From Paracoccaceae bacterium (lineage in GTDB: Bacteria > Pseudomonadota > Alphaproteobacteria > Rhodobacterales > Rhodobacteraceae), in contig JALSHL010000040.1 of NCBI GenBank assembly GCA_026982255.1, positions 1 to 29,411 of the forward strand: DNA of 29,411 nt, written 5' to 3'. This document shows positions 22,683-29,411 of this stretch, piece by piece (positions within the stretch are counted from its first letter, which is position 1; the number at the start of each line of letters is the position of its first letter). The notes under the pieces were generated by a model. That model was not told where the DNA came from. It was given only the letters and a program-made list of their open reading frames with translations, and searched no databases. The translations under genes and the position numbers were made by a program.

Positions 22683-23864
22683 ATGTTCGAGAAACTGAAA
22701 CCGCAGCCCGAAGACAAGATTATCAAGCTGATCGGCATGTATGCCGCCGACCCGCGCGACAAGAAGCTCGACCTCGGGGTCGGGGTCTACAAGGATGCGA
22801 ACGGGAATACGCCGGTCATGCGCGCGGTGAAAAAGGCCGAGGCGAAGCTGCTGGAAACGCAGGATTCCAAGAAATACGTCGGGCTGCTCGGCAACCTCGA
22901 TTTCGTTGCCGCCATGCGCGATCTGGTGCTGGGCGACAGTGTGGACCCATCCCGCGTGACCGGCGCGCAGGAGCCGGGCGGGACCGGCGCCATCCGCCAG
23001 ATTTTCGAGCTGATCCAGATGGCCAGCCCCGATGCAACCGTCTGGATTTCCAACCCGAGCTGGCCGAACCACGAGGCGATCCTCAAGCATCTTGGCATGA
23101 AGATCGGCAAATATACCTATTTCGACGATGCCACCTGCGGCGTGGATTTCGACGGCATGATGAAGGATCTCGACGGCGTGGCCGCGGGCGACGTGGTGCT
23201 ATTGCATGGCTGCTGCCACAATCCGACCGGCGCGAATATCACGCTGGACCAGTGGCAGACGGTAACCGATTTGCTGCTGGACAAAAAGGCGACTCCGATG
23301 ATCGACTTTGCCTATCAGGGCTTCGGTGACGGGCTGGAGGAGGACGCCAAAGGCGTGCGCCTGATGGCCCGCCAAGTGCCGGAGATGCTGATCGCGGCGT
23401 CCTGTTCCAAGAACTTCGGCCTGTATCGTGACCGTGTCGGCGTGGCGCTGGCGGTTTGCGCGAACGCCGATGCCGTGCCGTTGACCAAGGGCGCAATTGC
23501 CGCGCTGAACCGCGCGAATTTCAGCTTCCCGCCGGATCATGGCGCTACTGTCGTGGCCATGATCATGGCCGATCCGGAACTGAAAGCCGACTGGATGGTG
23601 GAACTGGAGGAAATGCGGACCTCGATGCTGTCGCTGCGTCAGGGTCTGGCCGAGGCGCTGCGGCGCGAGACCAACTCCGACCGTTTCGATTTTATCACCG
23701 AGCATCGCGGCATGTTCTCGCGCCTTGGTCTGAGCAGCGAACAAGTCGACAAACTGCGCGAGGATTACGGCGTTTACATGGTCGGCGACAGCCGTTTCAA
23801 CGTGGCGGGGCTGCCGGCAGACGGGCTGGACGATCTGGCCAAGGCGATCGCCGCGGTCCTGTAG
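22683..23864 (+). CDS. Class I aspartate/aromatic amino acid aminotransferase (AspC/TyrB type)
   Basis: This 393-residue fold-type I PLP enzyme is of subgroup I-alpha. It shows KLDLGVGVYKDANGNTPVM near residue 28, LHGCCHNPTGANI near 178 (the PLP-contacting asparagine), DFAYQGFGDGLEED near 207, SCSKNFGLYRDRVG with the Schiff-base Lys243, and DSRFNVAGL near the end, with the arginine that binds the substrate carboxylate. Such enzymes exchange amino groups between aspartate or aromatic amino acids and 2-oxoglutarate, and several also accept cysteine, giving 3-mercaptopyruvate, the substrate of the first enzyme of this operon. The ATG follows AAAGGACCGAAATT. The final preference between aspartate and aromatic substrates is not decidable by eye. 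Confidence 0.9.
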   Translation: MFEKLKPQPEDKIIKLIGMYAADPRDKKLDLGVGVYKDANGNTPVMRAVKKAEAKLLETQDSKKYVGLLGNLDFVAAMRDLVLGDSVDPSRVTGAQEPGGTGAIRQIFELIQMASPDATVWISNPSWPNHEAILKHLGMKIGKYTYFDDATCGVDFDGMMKDLDGVAAGDVVLLHGCCHNPTGANITLDQWQTVTDLLLDKKATPMIDFAYQGFGDGLEEDAKGVRLMARQVPEMLIAASCSKNFGLYRDRVGVALAVCANADAVPLTKGAIAALNRANFSFPPDHGATVVAMIMADPELKADWMVELEEMRTSMLSLRQGLAEALRRETNSDRFDFITEHRGMFSRLGLSSEQVDKLREDYGVYMVGDSRFNVAGLPADGLDDLAKAIAAVL

Positions 23865-24770
23865 ATGGTTCCCTATATTCGCGGCGCGGACGTTGAACAC
23901 CTGCTGGACTGGAACCGGATGGTTGCGGCCCTGCTGGCGGGGCATCGTCTGGCCGCACCGCAGATTTCCGACCAGTTCCTGCAGCGCGGCGACGACACCC
24001 TGTTGTCACGCGCGGCATGGATCGACGGGTTCGGGATCGCGGTAAAGTCGGTGACCGTTCTGCCGGACAATGCCGCCAAGGGGCTGCCGAGCGTGCATGG
24101 CGCGATGGTGCTGTTCGAGGATGAAACCGGCACCGTGGAGGCGGTGATCGACTCCGCTCTGGTGACCAAATGGAAAACGGCGGCGGATTCGGTGCTGGGG
24201 GCGAAGCTGCTGGCGCGGCCGAACTCGCGCCGCTTGCTGATCGTCGGTGCGGGAGCGGTGGCGGCCTCGCTGGTCGAGGCCTATTCCGCCGTATTTCCGG
24301 GCATTGAAATCACCGTATGGAACCGCACCCGCCACAAGGCCGAGGCACTGGGCATTGCGGTGGCCGATGATCTGGAAACGGCAGTGCGGGCGGCGGATAT
24401 CGTGTCCTGTGCGACCATGGCCAAGCAGCCGGTCCTGAAAGGGGAATGGCTGCGCGAGGGGCAGCACATCGACCTGATCGGGGCATTCAAGGCCGACATG
24501 CGGGAGGCCGACGATCTGGCCCTGCAACGGGCGCGGGTATTTGTCGACAGTCGCGCAACGACCGTTAACCATATCGGAGAGCTGATGATCCCGATTGCCA
24601 GCGGCGCGATTGCCGAGGCCGATATTCTGGGCGATCTCTACGATCTGGCGAACGGCGGGGAAGGCCGGACAGGCGACACCGACATCACCCTGTTCAAAAA
24701 CGGCGGCGGCGCACATCTGGACCTTATGACGGGGCGCGAGATCCTCGGGAACTGGCGAGCGGCACAGTAA
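23865..24770 (+). CDS. Ornithine cyclodeaminase/mu-crystallin family imine reductase-like protein
   Basis: This 301-residue protein belongs to the OCD_Mu_crystall family (PF02423). The N-terminal part has WIDGFGIAVKSVTVLPDN with the substrate-binding lysine. A Rossmann domain follows (LLIVGAGAVAASLVEAY from about residue 125, then VWNRT). Next come VSCATMAKQPVLKGEWL and the family tail LGDLYDLANGGEGR. Family reactions include ornithine cyclodeaminase, pyrroline-2-carboxylate or ketimine reductase, iminosuccinate reductase and alanine dehydrogenase, so the exact substrate is open. The ATG immediately follows the aminotransferase TAG with no spacer, which argues for joint function on an amino acid/imine pair. 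Its last 47 bases overlap the convergent sensor kinase gene. Confidence 0.82.
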   Translation: MVPYIRGADVEHLLDWNRMVAALLAGHRLAAPQISDQFLQRGDDTLLSRAAWIDGFGIAVKSVTVLPDNAAKGLPSVHGAMVLFEDETGTVEAVIDSALVTKWKTAADSVLGAKLLARPNSRRLLIVGAGAVAASLVEAYSAVFPGIEITVWNRTRHKAEALGIAVADDLETAVRAADIVSCATMAKQPVLKGEWLREGQHIDLIGAFKADMREADDLALQRARVFVDSRATTVNHIGELMIPIASGAIAEADILGDLYDLANGGEGRTGDTDITLFKNGGGAHLDLMTGREILGNWRAAQ

Positions 24771-27420
24771 TCCTGAACACGGCGCCGGGGGCGTTTTCCT
24801 CGACGGTCAGGTCTCCGCCAAGGTTGCGCATGATCTCGCGGCTGATCGGCAGGCCGAGACCGGCACTGCCGGCGAGCGTGATTTCCGAAAGCCGCGAGAA
24901 TTTCTCGAACACTTTTTCGCGGTCCTCGGGGCGGATGCCGACGCCGTTGTCGATCACGCCGATCATGGCAATTTTCCCGACCTTGCGCACATGGATCGTG
25001 ATTTGCGGATCATCGGAACGGCCGTATTTAATCGCATTCGACAAAAGGTTGATAAACACCTGCGCCAGCCGGTCAAAGTCGGCCTGAACAGTAACATCTC
25101 TGTCGCCACGACGCAGGATTTTTACCTCGCTCTCGGCCCGCTGTCCCTCGACACTGGCCAGCGCATGGTCAATAACCTTGTCGAGTGAGACAGGCGCAAG
25201 ATTCCATTTGACCCGACCGGATTCCAGAAAGCTGAGGTCCAGAATTTCGTCGAGAAGGCGGGTCAGGCGCTGGCTCTCGGCATTGATAATGCCGACAAAC
25301 CGCTGGGCCTGTTCCGTCGTGAGGTCCTCCTCGCTTTGCAGGATTTCGGAAAAGGAACGGATAGAGGTCATCGGCGTGCGTAATTCGTGCGAGATTTGAG
25401 ACAGAAACGCATCCTTTTGCGCGCCAAGCTCGGTCAGTTGCGCATTGGCCTGCCGCAGTTTTTTCGCGGTTTCCGCCAGTTCGCGCGATTGTTGCTCAAG
25501 CTGTTGGGAATATTCCATGATTTGCGCGGTTTCATCGGCAATTTTCATCAGTTCCTCGACCGAAACCGTGCCACCTCCGGCAATTTGCGACACCATCGCA
25601 TGCGCCGATGCCGCCCCGACGCTGCCAGTCAGTTCACGCTCCAGCCGGCCGATGAAATCGTCGGTGGGTTCAGGCAGACCCGAGGGGCGGCCCTGCTCCT
25701 GCGCCGCCTGCGTGAACAGGCGGTGGGCAGGCATGGTGCCGAGGATGCGTTGTGCAAGGGTGAACAGGTCCTCGGAGGTGGCGGAACGACGGATGACGAT
25801 GCCGGAACTGCCGCTGTCCGACTGGCGGAAAACATCGACGAATTGCGCCCCCTGAATGCGTTCGAGCTGGCGCGGTGTGACGACAAGGGACAGGCCGACA
25901 AACAGGGCGGTATTGATCCCGAGAGACCAGAGCATGCTATGGACCAGCGGGTCGTAACCGCTCAGGCCGAAAAGCTCCTGCGGGCGCAGCCACGACAGGC
26001 CGAACAGGCCGTTTTCGATCGTGGCTGACGAGAGGATGAAACTGCCCTCGAAGCTGGGCAAAAACAGCGTGTAGGCCCAGAGAGCGAATCCTGCTCCCAG
26101 TCCGGCAAGCGCACCGGTGCGGGTGGCGCTGCGCCAGAAAATACCGCCAAGCAGGCTGGGCAGAATTTGCGCCACGCCGGCGAAGGAAATCAGCCCGATC
26201 GAGGCCAGCGCGCTGGAACCGCCGGTCAGGCGGAAATAGAAATATCCAAGCAGAAGCAGACCGGCGATGCTCATACGGCGGCTGAGCAACAGGACGTTAC
26301 GCACATCGCCGCTGGTGGACACGCGGTCCGCGCCGTAGCGCAGCCAGAGCGGCATGACGATATGGTTCGAAACCATAGTAGACAGGGCGATGGCCGCCAC
26401 GATTACCATGGACGTTGCCGAGGAAAACCCGCCGAGGAATGCAAGAAGAGCAAGGGCGTTTTGCCCCTCGGCCAGCGGGACGGTCAGAACGAAAAGGTCG
26501 GGGTTGGCACCTTCGGGCAGGATGGATTGTCCCGCGATGGCGATGGGCAGAACGAAAAGACTCATCAGGAACAGGTAAAGCGGAAAGGCCCAGCTGGCGG
26601 TGGCAAGGTGGCGTTCGTCGGAGTTTTCGACGATCGTCACCTGAAACATGCGCGGCAGGGTGATGATGGCCGTCGCCGACAGGAATGTCAGCGCCACCCA
26701 GCGCGGGCCGAAAATCGATTCGGTGTGCAACATTTCGGGCGACATGCGCGAGAAGATACCGGCGGGACCGTCACCGATCCCCCAGACGACAAAGATGCCG
26801 ACAGCGAGAAGGGCGAAAAGCTTCACCACAGCCTCAAGCGCGATGGCGGTGACGACGCCGTGGTGACGCTCGTTCGCATCGACATTTCTGGTGCCGAACA
26901 GAATGGTAAACACCGCCAGAACCGCCGCGATCCAGAAGGCGGAAACATTTGCATTTGAAAACCCGGTATCGGCAGGAGAAAACACAGAGAGGCTGGTGGT
27001 GATGGACTGGAGCTGGAGTGCGATATACGGGGTCGAACCGATGACGGCCAGCAAGGTCACGACCACGCCGAGGGTGGCGCTTTTGCCGTAGCGGGAGGAA
27101 ATCAGGTCGGCGATGGATGTGATGCGCTGGGTTTGTCCAATCCGCAGGAGTTTGCGCAGAAGCCACCACCAACCGATGAAAACCAGCGTCGGACCCAGGT
27201 AGATGGTGACGAACTCGAGCCCGTTGCGCGCCGCCGAACCAACCGCGCCGTAGAACGTCCAGGCAGTGGCATAGACCGAGATTGAAAGCGTGTAGACGAG
27301 CGGCGAGCGCAACCAACCCAGTTGACCGCGGCGTGCCCGGCTTTCGGCCCAGAACGCGATGGTGAAAAGCAGGGCGACATAGCCGATGCTGGCCGCAACA
27401 AGGACGTTGAATGTTAACAG
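24724..27420 (-). CDS. Sodium:solute symporter-type sensor histidine kinase (SSS-STAC-HisKA-HATPase)
   Basis: With a CTG start the protein has 898 residues. Residues 1 to about 500 form a 12-13 helix sodium:solute symporter domain (LRSPLVYTLSISVYATAWTF, GFSSATSMVIVAAIALSTMV). Around 535-605 is a STAC-like linker ending ERELTGSVGAASAH, then a coiled coil (QQLEQQSRELAETAKKLRQA). HisKA follows with phospho-acceptor His678 (ISHELRTPM), then HATPase_c with INLLSNAIKYG near 793, DNGVGIRPED and GSAGLGLPIS near 852. The layout is that of CbrA/CrbS kinases, which couple nutrient uptake or sensing to signalling. It lies four bases after the small membrane protein stop. Starting at TTG 27312 would remove the first helix, so CTG, preceded by GGGAGAG, is preferred. 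The tail overlaps the reductase gene. Confidence 0.88.
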   Translation of the reverse strand: MLTFNVLVAASIGYVALLFTIAFWAESRARRGQLGWLRSPLVYTLSISVYATAWTFYGAVGSAARNGLEFVTIYLGPTLVFIGWWWLLRKLLRIGQTQRITSIADLISSRYGKSATLGVVVTLLAVIGSTPYIALQLQSITTSLSVFSPADTGFSNANVSAFWIAAVLAVFTILFGTRNVDANERHHGVVTAIALEAVVKLFALLAVGIFVVWGIGDGPAGIFSRMSPEMLHTESIFGPRWVALTFLSATAIITLPRMFQVTIVENSDERHLATASWAFPLYLFLMSLFVLPIAIAGQSILPEGANPDLFVLTVPLAEGQNALALLAFLGGFSSATSMVIVAAIALSTMVSNHIVMPLWLRYGADRVSTSGDVRNVLLLSRRMSIAGLLLLGYFYFRLTGGSSALASIGLISFAGVAQILPSLLGGIFWRSATRTGALAGLGAGFALWAYTLFLPSFEGSFILSSATIENGLFGLSWLRPQELFGLSGYDPLVHSMLWSLGINTALFVGLSLVVTPRQLERIQGAQFVDVFRQSDSGSSGIVIRRSATSEDLFTLAQRILGTMPAHRLFTQAAQEQGRPSGLPEPTDDFIGRLERELTGSVGAASAHAMVSQIAGGGTVSVEELMKIADETAQIMEYSQQLEQQSRELAETAKKLRQANAQLTELGAQKDAFLSQISHELRTPMTSIRSFSEILQSEEDLTTEQAQRFVGIINAESQRLTRLLDEILDLSFLESGRVKWNLAPVSLDKVIDHALASVEGQRAESEVKILRRGDRDVTVQADFDRLAQVFINLLSNAIKYGRSDDPQITIHVRKVGKIAMIGVIDNGVGIRPEDREKVFEKFSRLSEITLAGSAGLGLPISREIMRNLGGDLTVEENAPGAVFRITVPLASSRGSRAPS

Positions 27421-27421
27421 G

Positions 27422-27670
27422 TCACTCTCCCTCGTCGCCTTTTGTCAGCATTCGGGACAAGCGGCTGGCCAGTACGATCAGAAGGATCCACATGCCGAAA
27501 ACATAGACAAACGGTAACGGAGCCCCGAAAATCAACGTATCGCGCGAAAACAGTTGAAGCACCGGCGTCATAAGCATGACAATCCCGAATATCGGTAAAA
27601 CCAGCGCTGCATCCTGTCGGCGACGGCGGCGGAAAGCCCGTTCGGCGAGATCATTGTCGTTGTCCTTCAT
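27422..27670 (-). CDS. Small two-helix membrane protein between receiver and SSS-kinase
   Basis: This 82-residue protein has a charged, arginine-rich N-terminus (ERAFRRRRRQDAA) and two hydrophobic helices (LVLPIFGIVMLMTPVLQLF and PFVYVFGMWILLIVLASRL), ending in a charged tail. It is in the size and style of the small subunits that accompany some SSS transporters (DUF485, DUF3311, DUF4212), and the PFVYVFGMW segment looks DUF3311-like. I cannot assign a family with certainty. It overlaps the receiver gene upstream by ATGA and lies one base before the kinase CTG codon, so it is translationally coupled to both. Its likely partner is the transporter domain of the kinase; this is inference. Confidence 0.75.
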   Translation of the reverse strand: MKDNDNDLAERAFRRRRRQDAALVLPIFGIVMLMTPVLQLFSRDTLIFGAPLPFVYVFGMWILLIVLASRLSRMLTKGDEGE

Positions 27671-28026
27671 GCCAGTATTTCCTTCACGGTTTCGATCATT
27701 TCCGAGTTTGAAAACGGCTTGGTGACAAAACGGTCTACACCGATTTCCTCGGCCTGCTGGCGATCACGGCTTTGCCCCTTGGCTGTCAGCATCAGAACGC
27801 GAGGGCCGTCGGGGTTTTCCTTGATTTCACGGAGAATATCGAAGCCCGAACGGTTGGGGAGCATCACATCAAGTATGACAAGATGTGGCCTGTTTCTCGA
27901 AATACCCTGAATAGCTTGCGCACCGTCATCGACCGAAGTGACCTCGAAACCGGATCGTGAAAGCAGAAAGGACAGGGACTCAACAATATTCGGTTCGTCC
28001 TCGACAATCAGTATACGTTTGGACAC
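27667..28026 (-). CDS. Single-domain response regulator (receiver only)
   Basis: This 119-residue CheY-like protein has the acidic pocket in VEDEPN (residues 9-11), phospho-acceptor Asp53 in HLVILDVMLPN, the switch threonine in MLTAKGQ and the conserved lysine in FVTKPFSN. There is no DNA-binding or enzymatic output domain, unlike CrbR-type partners of SSS-kinases, so the signal must pass on by protein contact or a phosphorelay. I prefer the GTG start after AGGAAGGGGTGCC, giving the usual SKRILIVEDE opening; an ATG eight codons upstream is possible. It is first in the three-gene operon with the small membrane protein and kinase. It is most likely phosphorylated by that kinase. Confidence 0.88.
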   Translation of the reverse strand: MSKRILIVEDEPNIVESLSFLLSRSGFEVTSVDDGAQAIQGISRNRPHLVILDVMLPNRSGFDILREIKENPDGPRVLMLTAKGQSRDRQQAEEIGVDRFVTKPFSNSEMIETVKEILA

Positions 28027-28153
28027 GCGGCACCCCTTCCTGACAACCATAAGGCTCGGCTTTCAGATAGCCTAACGAAAAAAGGGGGGGGCTAACAAGA
28101 AAAATGCTTGATCTGCGCCGCGATTGCCGCTTCGGAATAACCGGCCAAACGCG
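28027..28153. other. Intergenic region upstream of the receiver gene with A6G8 tract
   Basis: This 127-base gap separates the DUF1217 gene from the receiver gene. It holds an unusual homopolymer run (A6 then G8, 28078-28091). On the minus strand TTGTTA (28098-28093) lies next to the run like a -35 element, but no good -10 is found at normal spacing. No convincing terminator for the flagellar genes is visible. Confidence 0.5.
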
Positions 28154-28990
28154 CTAAAGCAATCGGGACTGGAACAGACCTGCCATACTGCCAGCCGCAT
28201 TTGTCAGCAGAGAAAGCGCGGCGGAACCCGGAACACCGGCGGCAGGCCCTTCGGCAAGCTGTTTACGCAAAAAATATCGTTGCAAGAGTTTCTCGATATT
28301 CGCCGGATCGCCGAAAACCTGTGCGGAAGAATCGCCAAGGAACCGGTCCGTTCTGGCACGAAGAATGTCACGTTGCTTGTCCACATCGAGACTTCCGAAA
28401 CTTCGGGGCAAGCCGTATGCTGTCTCGAACACCGTGCGTAGAGGCGGGTTTCCGAGAATCTGGAACCATACGGAACTGTCCGATGCGGAAGAATTGAGCA
28501 ACTCGGGTAACTGGCGGGAAAGCCCCATTGCCAGACGCATTGACGGATCGGCCTCTCCGATCGCCACCTCGAATTGTCGTGTTTTGTAACGTTCGGCAAT
28601 ATTATGTGCAAAGCCGGGTTTCGCGGAGTTTGCGCCGCCCAGATTACCATAGCCAAAGGCTTCTGCCATGGCACGGTAACGTTTGTCGACAATGCGATTT
28701 GCAAACGCCTTGTCGGATTCCGTCCCCTCGGCGAGAACCTTCAGAACATATGCCTTTTTGTTGATATCGTCATCAAGACCAAAAGCTCCGAGTGCCACTT
28801 TCAGCAAACCTCGGTCCGCAACCAGTGCTTCCGCCGTTGTTGCCTTGGCAATATTCGTTCGAAAATACTCAAGATCCCGCCTGATTTGCGACGAATTTTC
28901 AAATGTCTGCTTCTGGCGTTCGGCCGTGCGCTCCAGAAAACGCCAGCCGGAATAACCCGATACAGGTATCGTCGCAATGAAGTCGCCCAT
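28154..28990 (-). CDS. DUF1217 flagellar-cluster protein
   Basis: This 278-residue soluble protein matches the DUF1217 pattern known from alphaproteobacterial flagellar clusters: it is helical and polar. The N-terminal segment is IPVSGYSGWRFLERTAERQKQTFE, and the middle repeats short units such as AYVLKVLAEGTESDKAFANRI and KRYRAMAEAFGYGN. There is no signal peptide or membrane helix. Its precise role is unknown; related proteins are encoded among rod, hook and filament genes. The ATG overlaps the flbT stop in TGATG, giving translational coupling; a GTG one codon earlier is also possible. Codon use is slightly less GC-rich than in the metabolic genes. Confidence 0.72.
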   Translation of the reverse strand: MGDFIATIPVSGYSGWRFLERTAERQKQTFENSSQIRRDLEYFRTNIAKATTAEALVADRGLLKVALGAFGLDDDINKKAYVLKVLAEGTESDKAFANRIVDKRYRAMAEAFGYGNLGGANSAKPGFAHNIAERYKTRQFEVAIGEADPSMRLAMGLSRQLPELLNSSASDSSVWFQILGNPPLRTVFETAYGLPRSFGSLDVDKQRDILRARTDRFLGDSSAQVFGDPANIEKLLQRYFLRKQLAEGPAAGVPGSAALSLLTNAAGSMAGLFQSRLL

Positions 28991-29388
28991 CACACCCGTT
29001 CCATCAAACGTTGTTCACGCGCAAGAAGGGATCTGAGGGCCTTGAGGGCGGGATAAAACCGGTTTTCAACCACATGCGCCGTTGCCAGATTCAGATGGGA
29101 GCGGCTGTCCGGATCCTTGAACACCTGACTCAGTTGTTCAATCCCGCTGAGAAGTTGTTTACGGCCCAGCGCCGGTTCTGCCTCTCCGGCAAGGACAAGT
29201 TGGGCAATATAGCAAACGCGGCGGACAGGTGTGTTTGCTTCGTCAGGGTGTATCGCATCCCGGAGACGCAATATATGCGCATCGGAGGTCAGAATGTTCA
29301 ACTTCGCACGGCGGTCACCGTTTTGCATCACCACCCCGTTTATCAAAACCCTCTCACCCGGGCGCAACTTCAATACCAGCCCGCTCAT
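28990..29388 (-). CDS. flbT: Flagellin expression regulator FlbT
   Basis: This 132-residue protein is recognisable as FlbT by LVLKLRPGERVLINGVVMQNGDRRAKL at the N-terminus and by ARLYAI-like helical segments further on (VRRVCYIAQLVLAGE, ARQEQRL-type basic C-terminus). In Caulobacter FlbT acts post-transcriptionally on flagellin mRNA, coupling filament synthesis to hook completion; in other alphaproteobacteria it can be positive. GAGG lies ten bases before the ATG. It overlaps DUF1217 at its end and probably flaF at its start, so all three should be one transcript. The rest of the cluster lies beyond the window. Confidence 0.88.
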   Translation of the reverse strand: MSGLVLKLRPGERVLINGVVMQNGDRRAKLNILTSDAHILRLRDAIHPDEANTPVRRVCYIAQLVLAGEAEPALGRKQLLSGIEQLSQVFKDPDSRSHLNLATAHVVENRFYPALKALRSLLAREQRLMERV

Positions 29389-29411
29389 ACCGACACCTCA
29401 GGCGAGGAACG
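29385..29411 (-). CDS. Possible last codons of flaF (partial)
   Basis: On the minus strand one frame is open from the window edge and ends in TGA overlapping the flbT ATG (ATGA), encoding a tail of eight residues, RSSPEVSV. The flaF-flbT order is common, which suggests flaF, but eight residues cannot identify a family. Confidence 0.3.
   Translation of the reverse strand, partial: RSSPEVSV

Noticed and set aside
22683..24770. Part of a beta-hydroxyaspartate cycle cluster, because an aminotransferase adjoins an OCD-family reductase
   Set aside because: That cluster has a class V-like aspartate-glyoxylate aminotransferase plus a dehydratase and an aldolase. Here the aminotransferase is a class I AspC/TyrB type and the other two genes are missing.
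1..29411. tRNA, rRNA, CRISPR arrays, insertion sequences, integrases or prophage genes
   Set aside because: I looked for clover-leaf stems, regularly spaced repeats and transposase or integrase motifs and found none. All larger frames are accounted for by the listed genes.

Overview
The window looks like ordinary chromosome from a high-GC alphaproteobacterium, most probably a member of the Rhodobacterales (Roseobacter/Rhodobacter group). The reasons are the FlbT and DUF1217 flagellar pair, a TIGR02186 membrane protein coupled to a TauE/SafE permease, an LpoA-like lipoprotein divergent from rsmI-yraN-gshB, the glnD-murJ-trpS neighbourhood, and an SSS-type sensor kinase with a stand-alone receiver. 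I see no tRNA, rRNA, CRISPR array, insertion sequence or prophage. Genes are packed tightly, with many 4-base start/stop overlaps, and no stretch of 300 bases lacks a gene.

Layout. Bases 2-1003: the C-terminal part of a RecD-like SF1 helicase (+), cut by the window edge. 1004-3699: a sulfur-export block (-) with two tandem TauE/SafE paralogues and a coupled TIGR02186 protein. The downstream paralogue seems to have its own promoter with operator-like repeats. 3804-8493: a complete BMP-type nucleoside ABC importer operon (-), with a promoter before the binding protein and hairpin terminators behind it. 8620-10185: nfu-tsaB-rimI (-), for Fe-S delivery, tRNA t6A synthesis and ribosomal protein acetylation. 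10271-12412: universal stress protein, exported single-domain rhodanese and trpS (-). 12492-13190: a rhomboid-fold protein (+) that lacks its catalytic residues. 13187-18708: lpoA-like, glnD and murJ (-), which mix peptidoglycan synthesis with nitrogen signalling.

18816-21025: rsmI-yraN-gshB (+), followed by a likely terminator. 21268-24770: a four-gene operon (+) with its own promoter, encoding 3-mercaptopyruvate sulfurtransferase, a GNAT acetyltransferase, a class I aspartate/aromatic aminotransferase and an ornithine-cyclodeaminase-family reductase. Together these could form a sulfur amino acid route. 24724-28026: receiver protein, small two-helix membrane protein and SSS-STAC-histidine kinase (-). 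The kinase gene overlaps the reductase gene tail to tail by 47 bases and appears to start at CTG. 28154-29411: edge of a flagellar cluster (-), with DUF1217 protein, FlbT and perhaps the last codons of flaF.

Most of the window is core housekeeping. The parts most worth a second look are the sensor kinase operon with its small membrane protein, the sulfurtransferase-aminotransferase-reductase operon, the catalytically dead rhomboid, and the tandem TauE genes with a recently homogenised segment and an unusual promoter between them.
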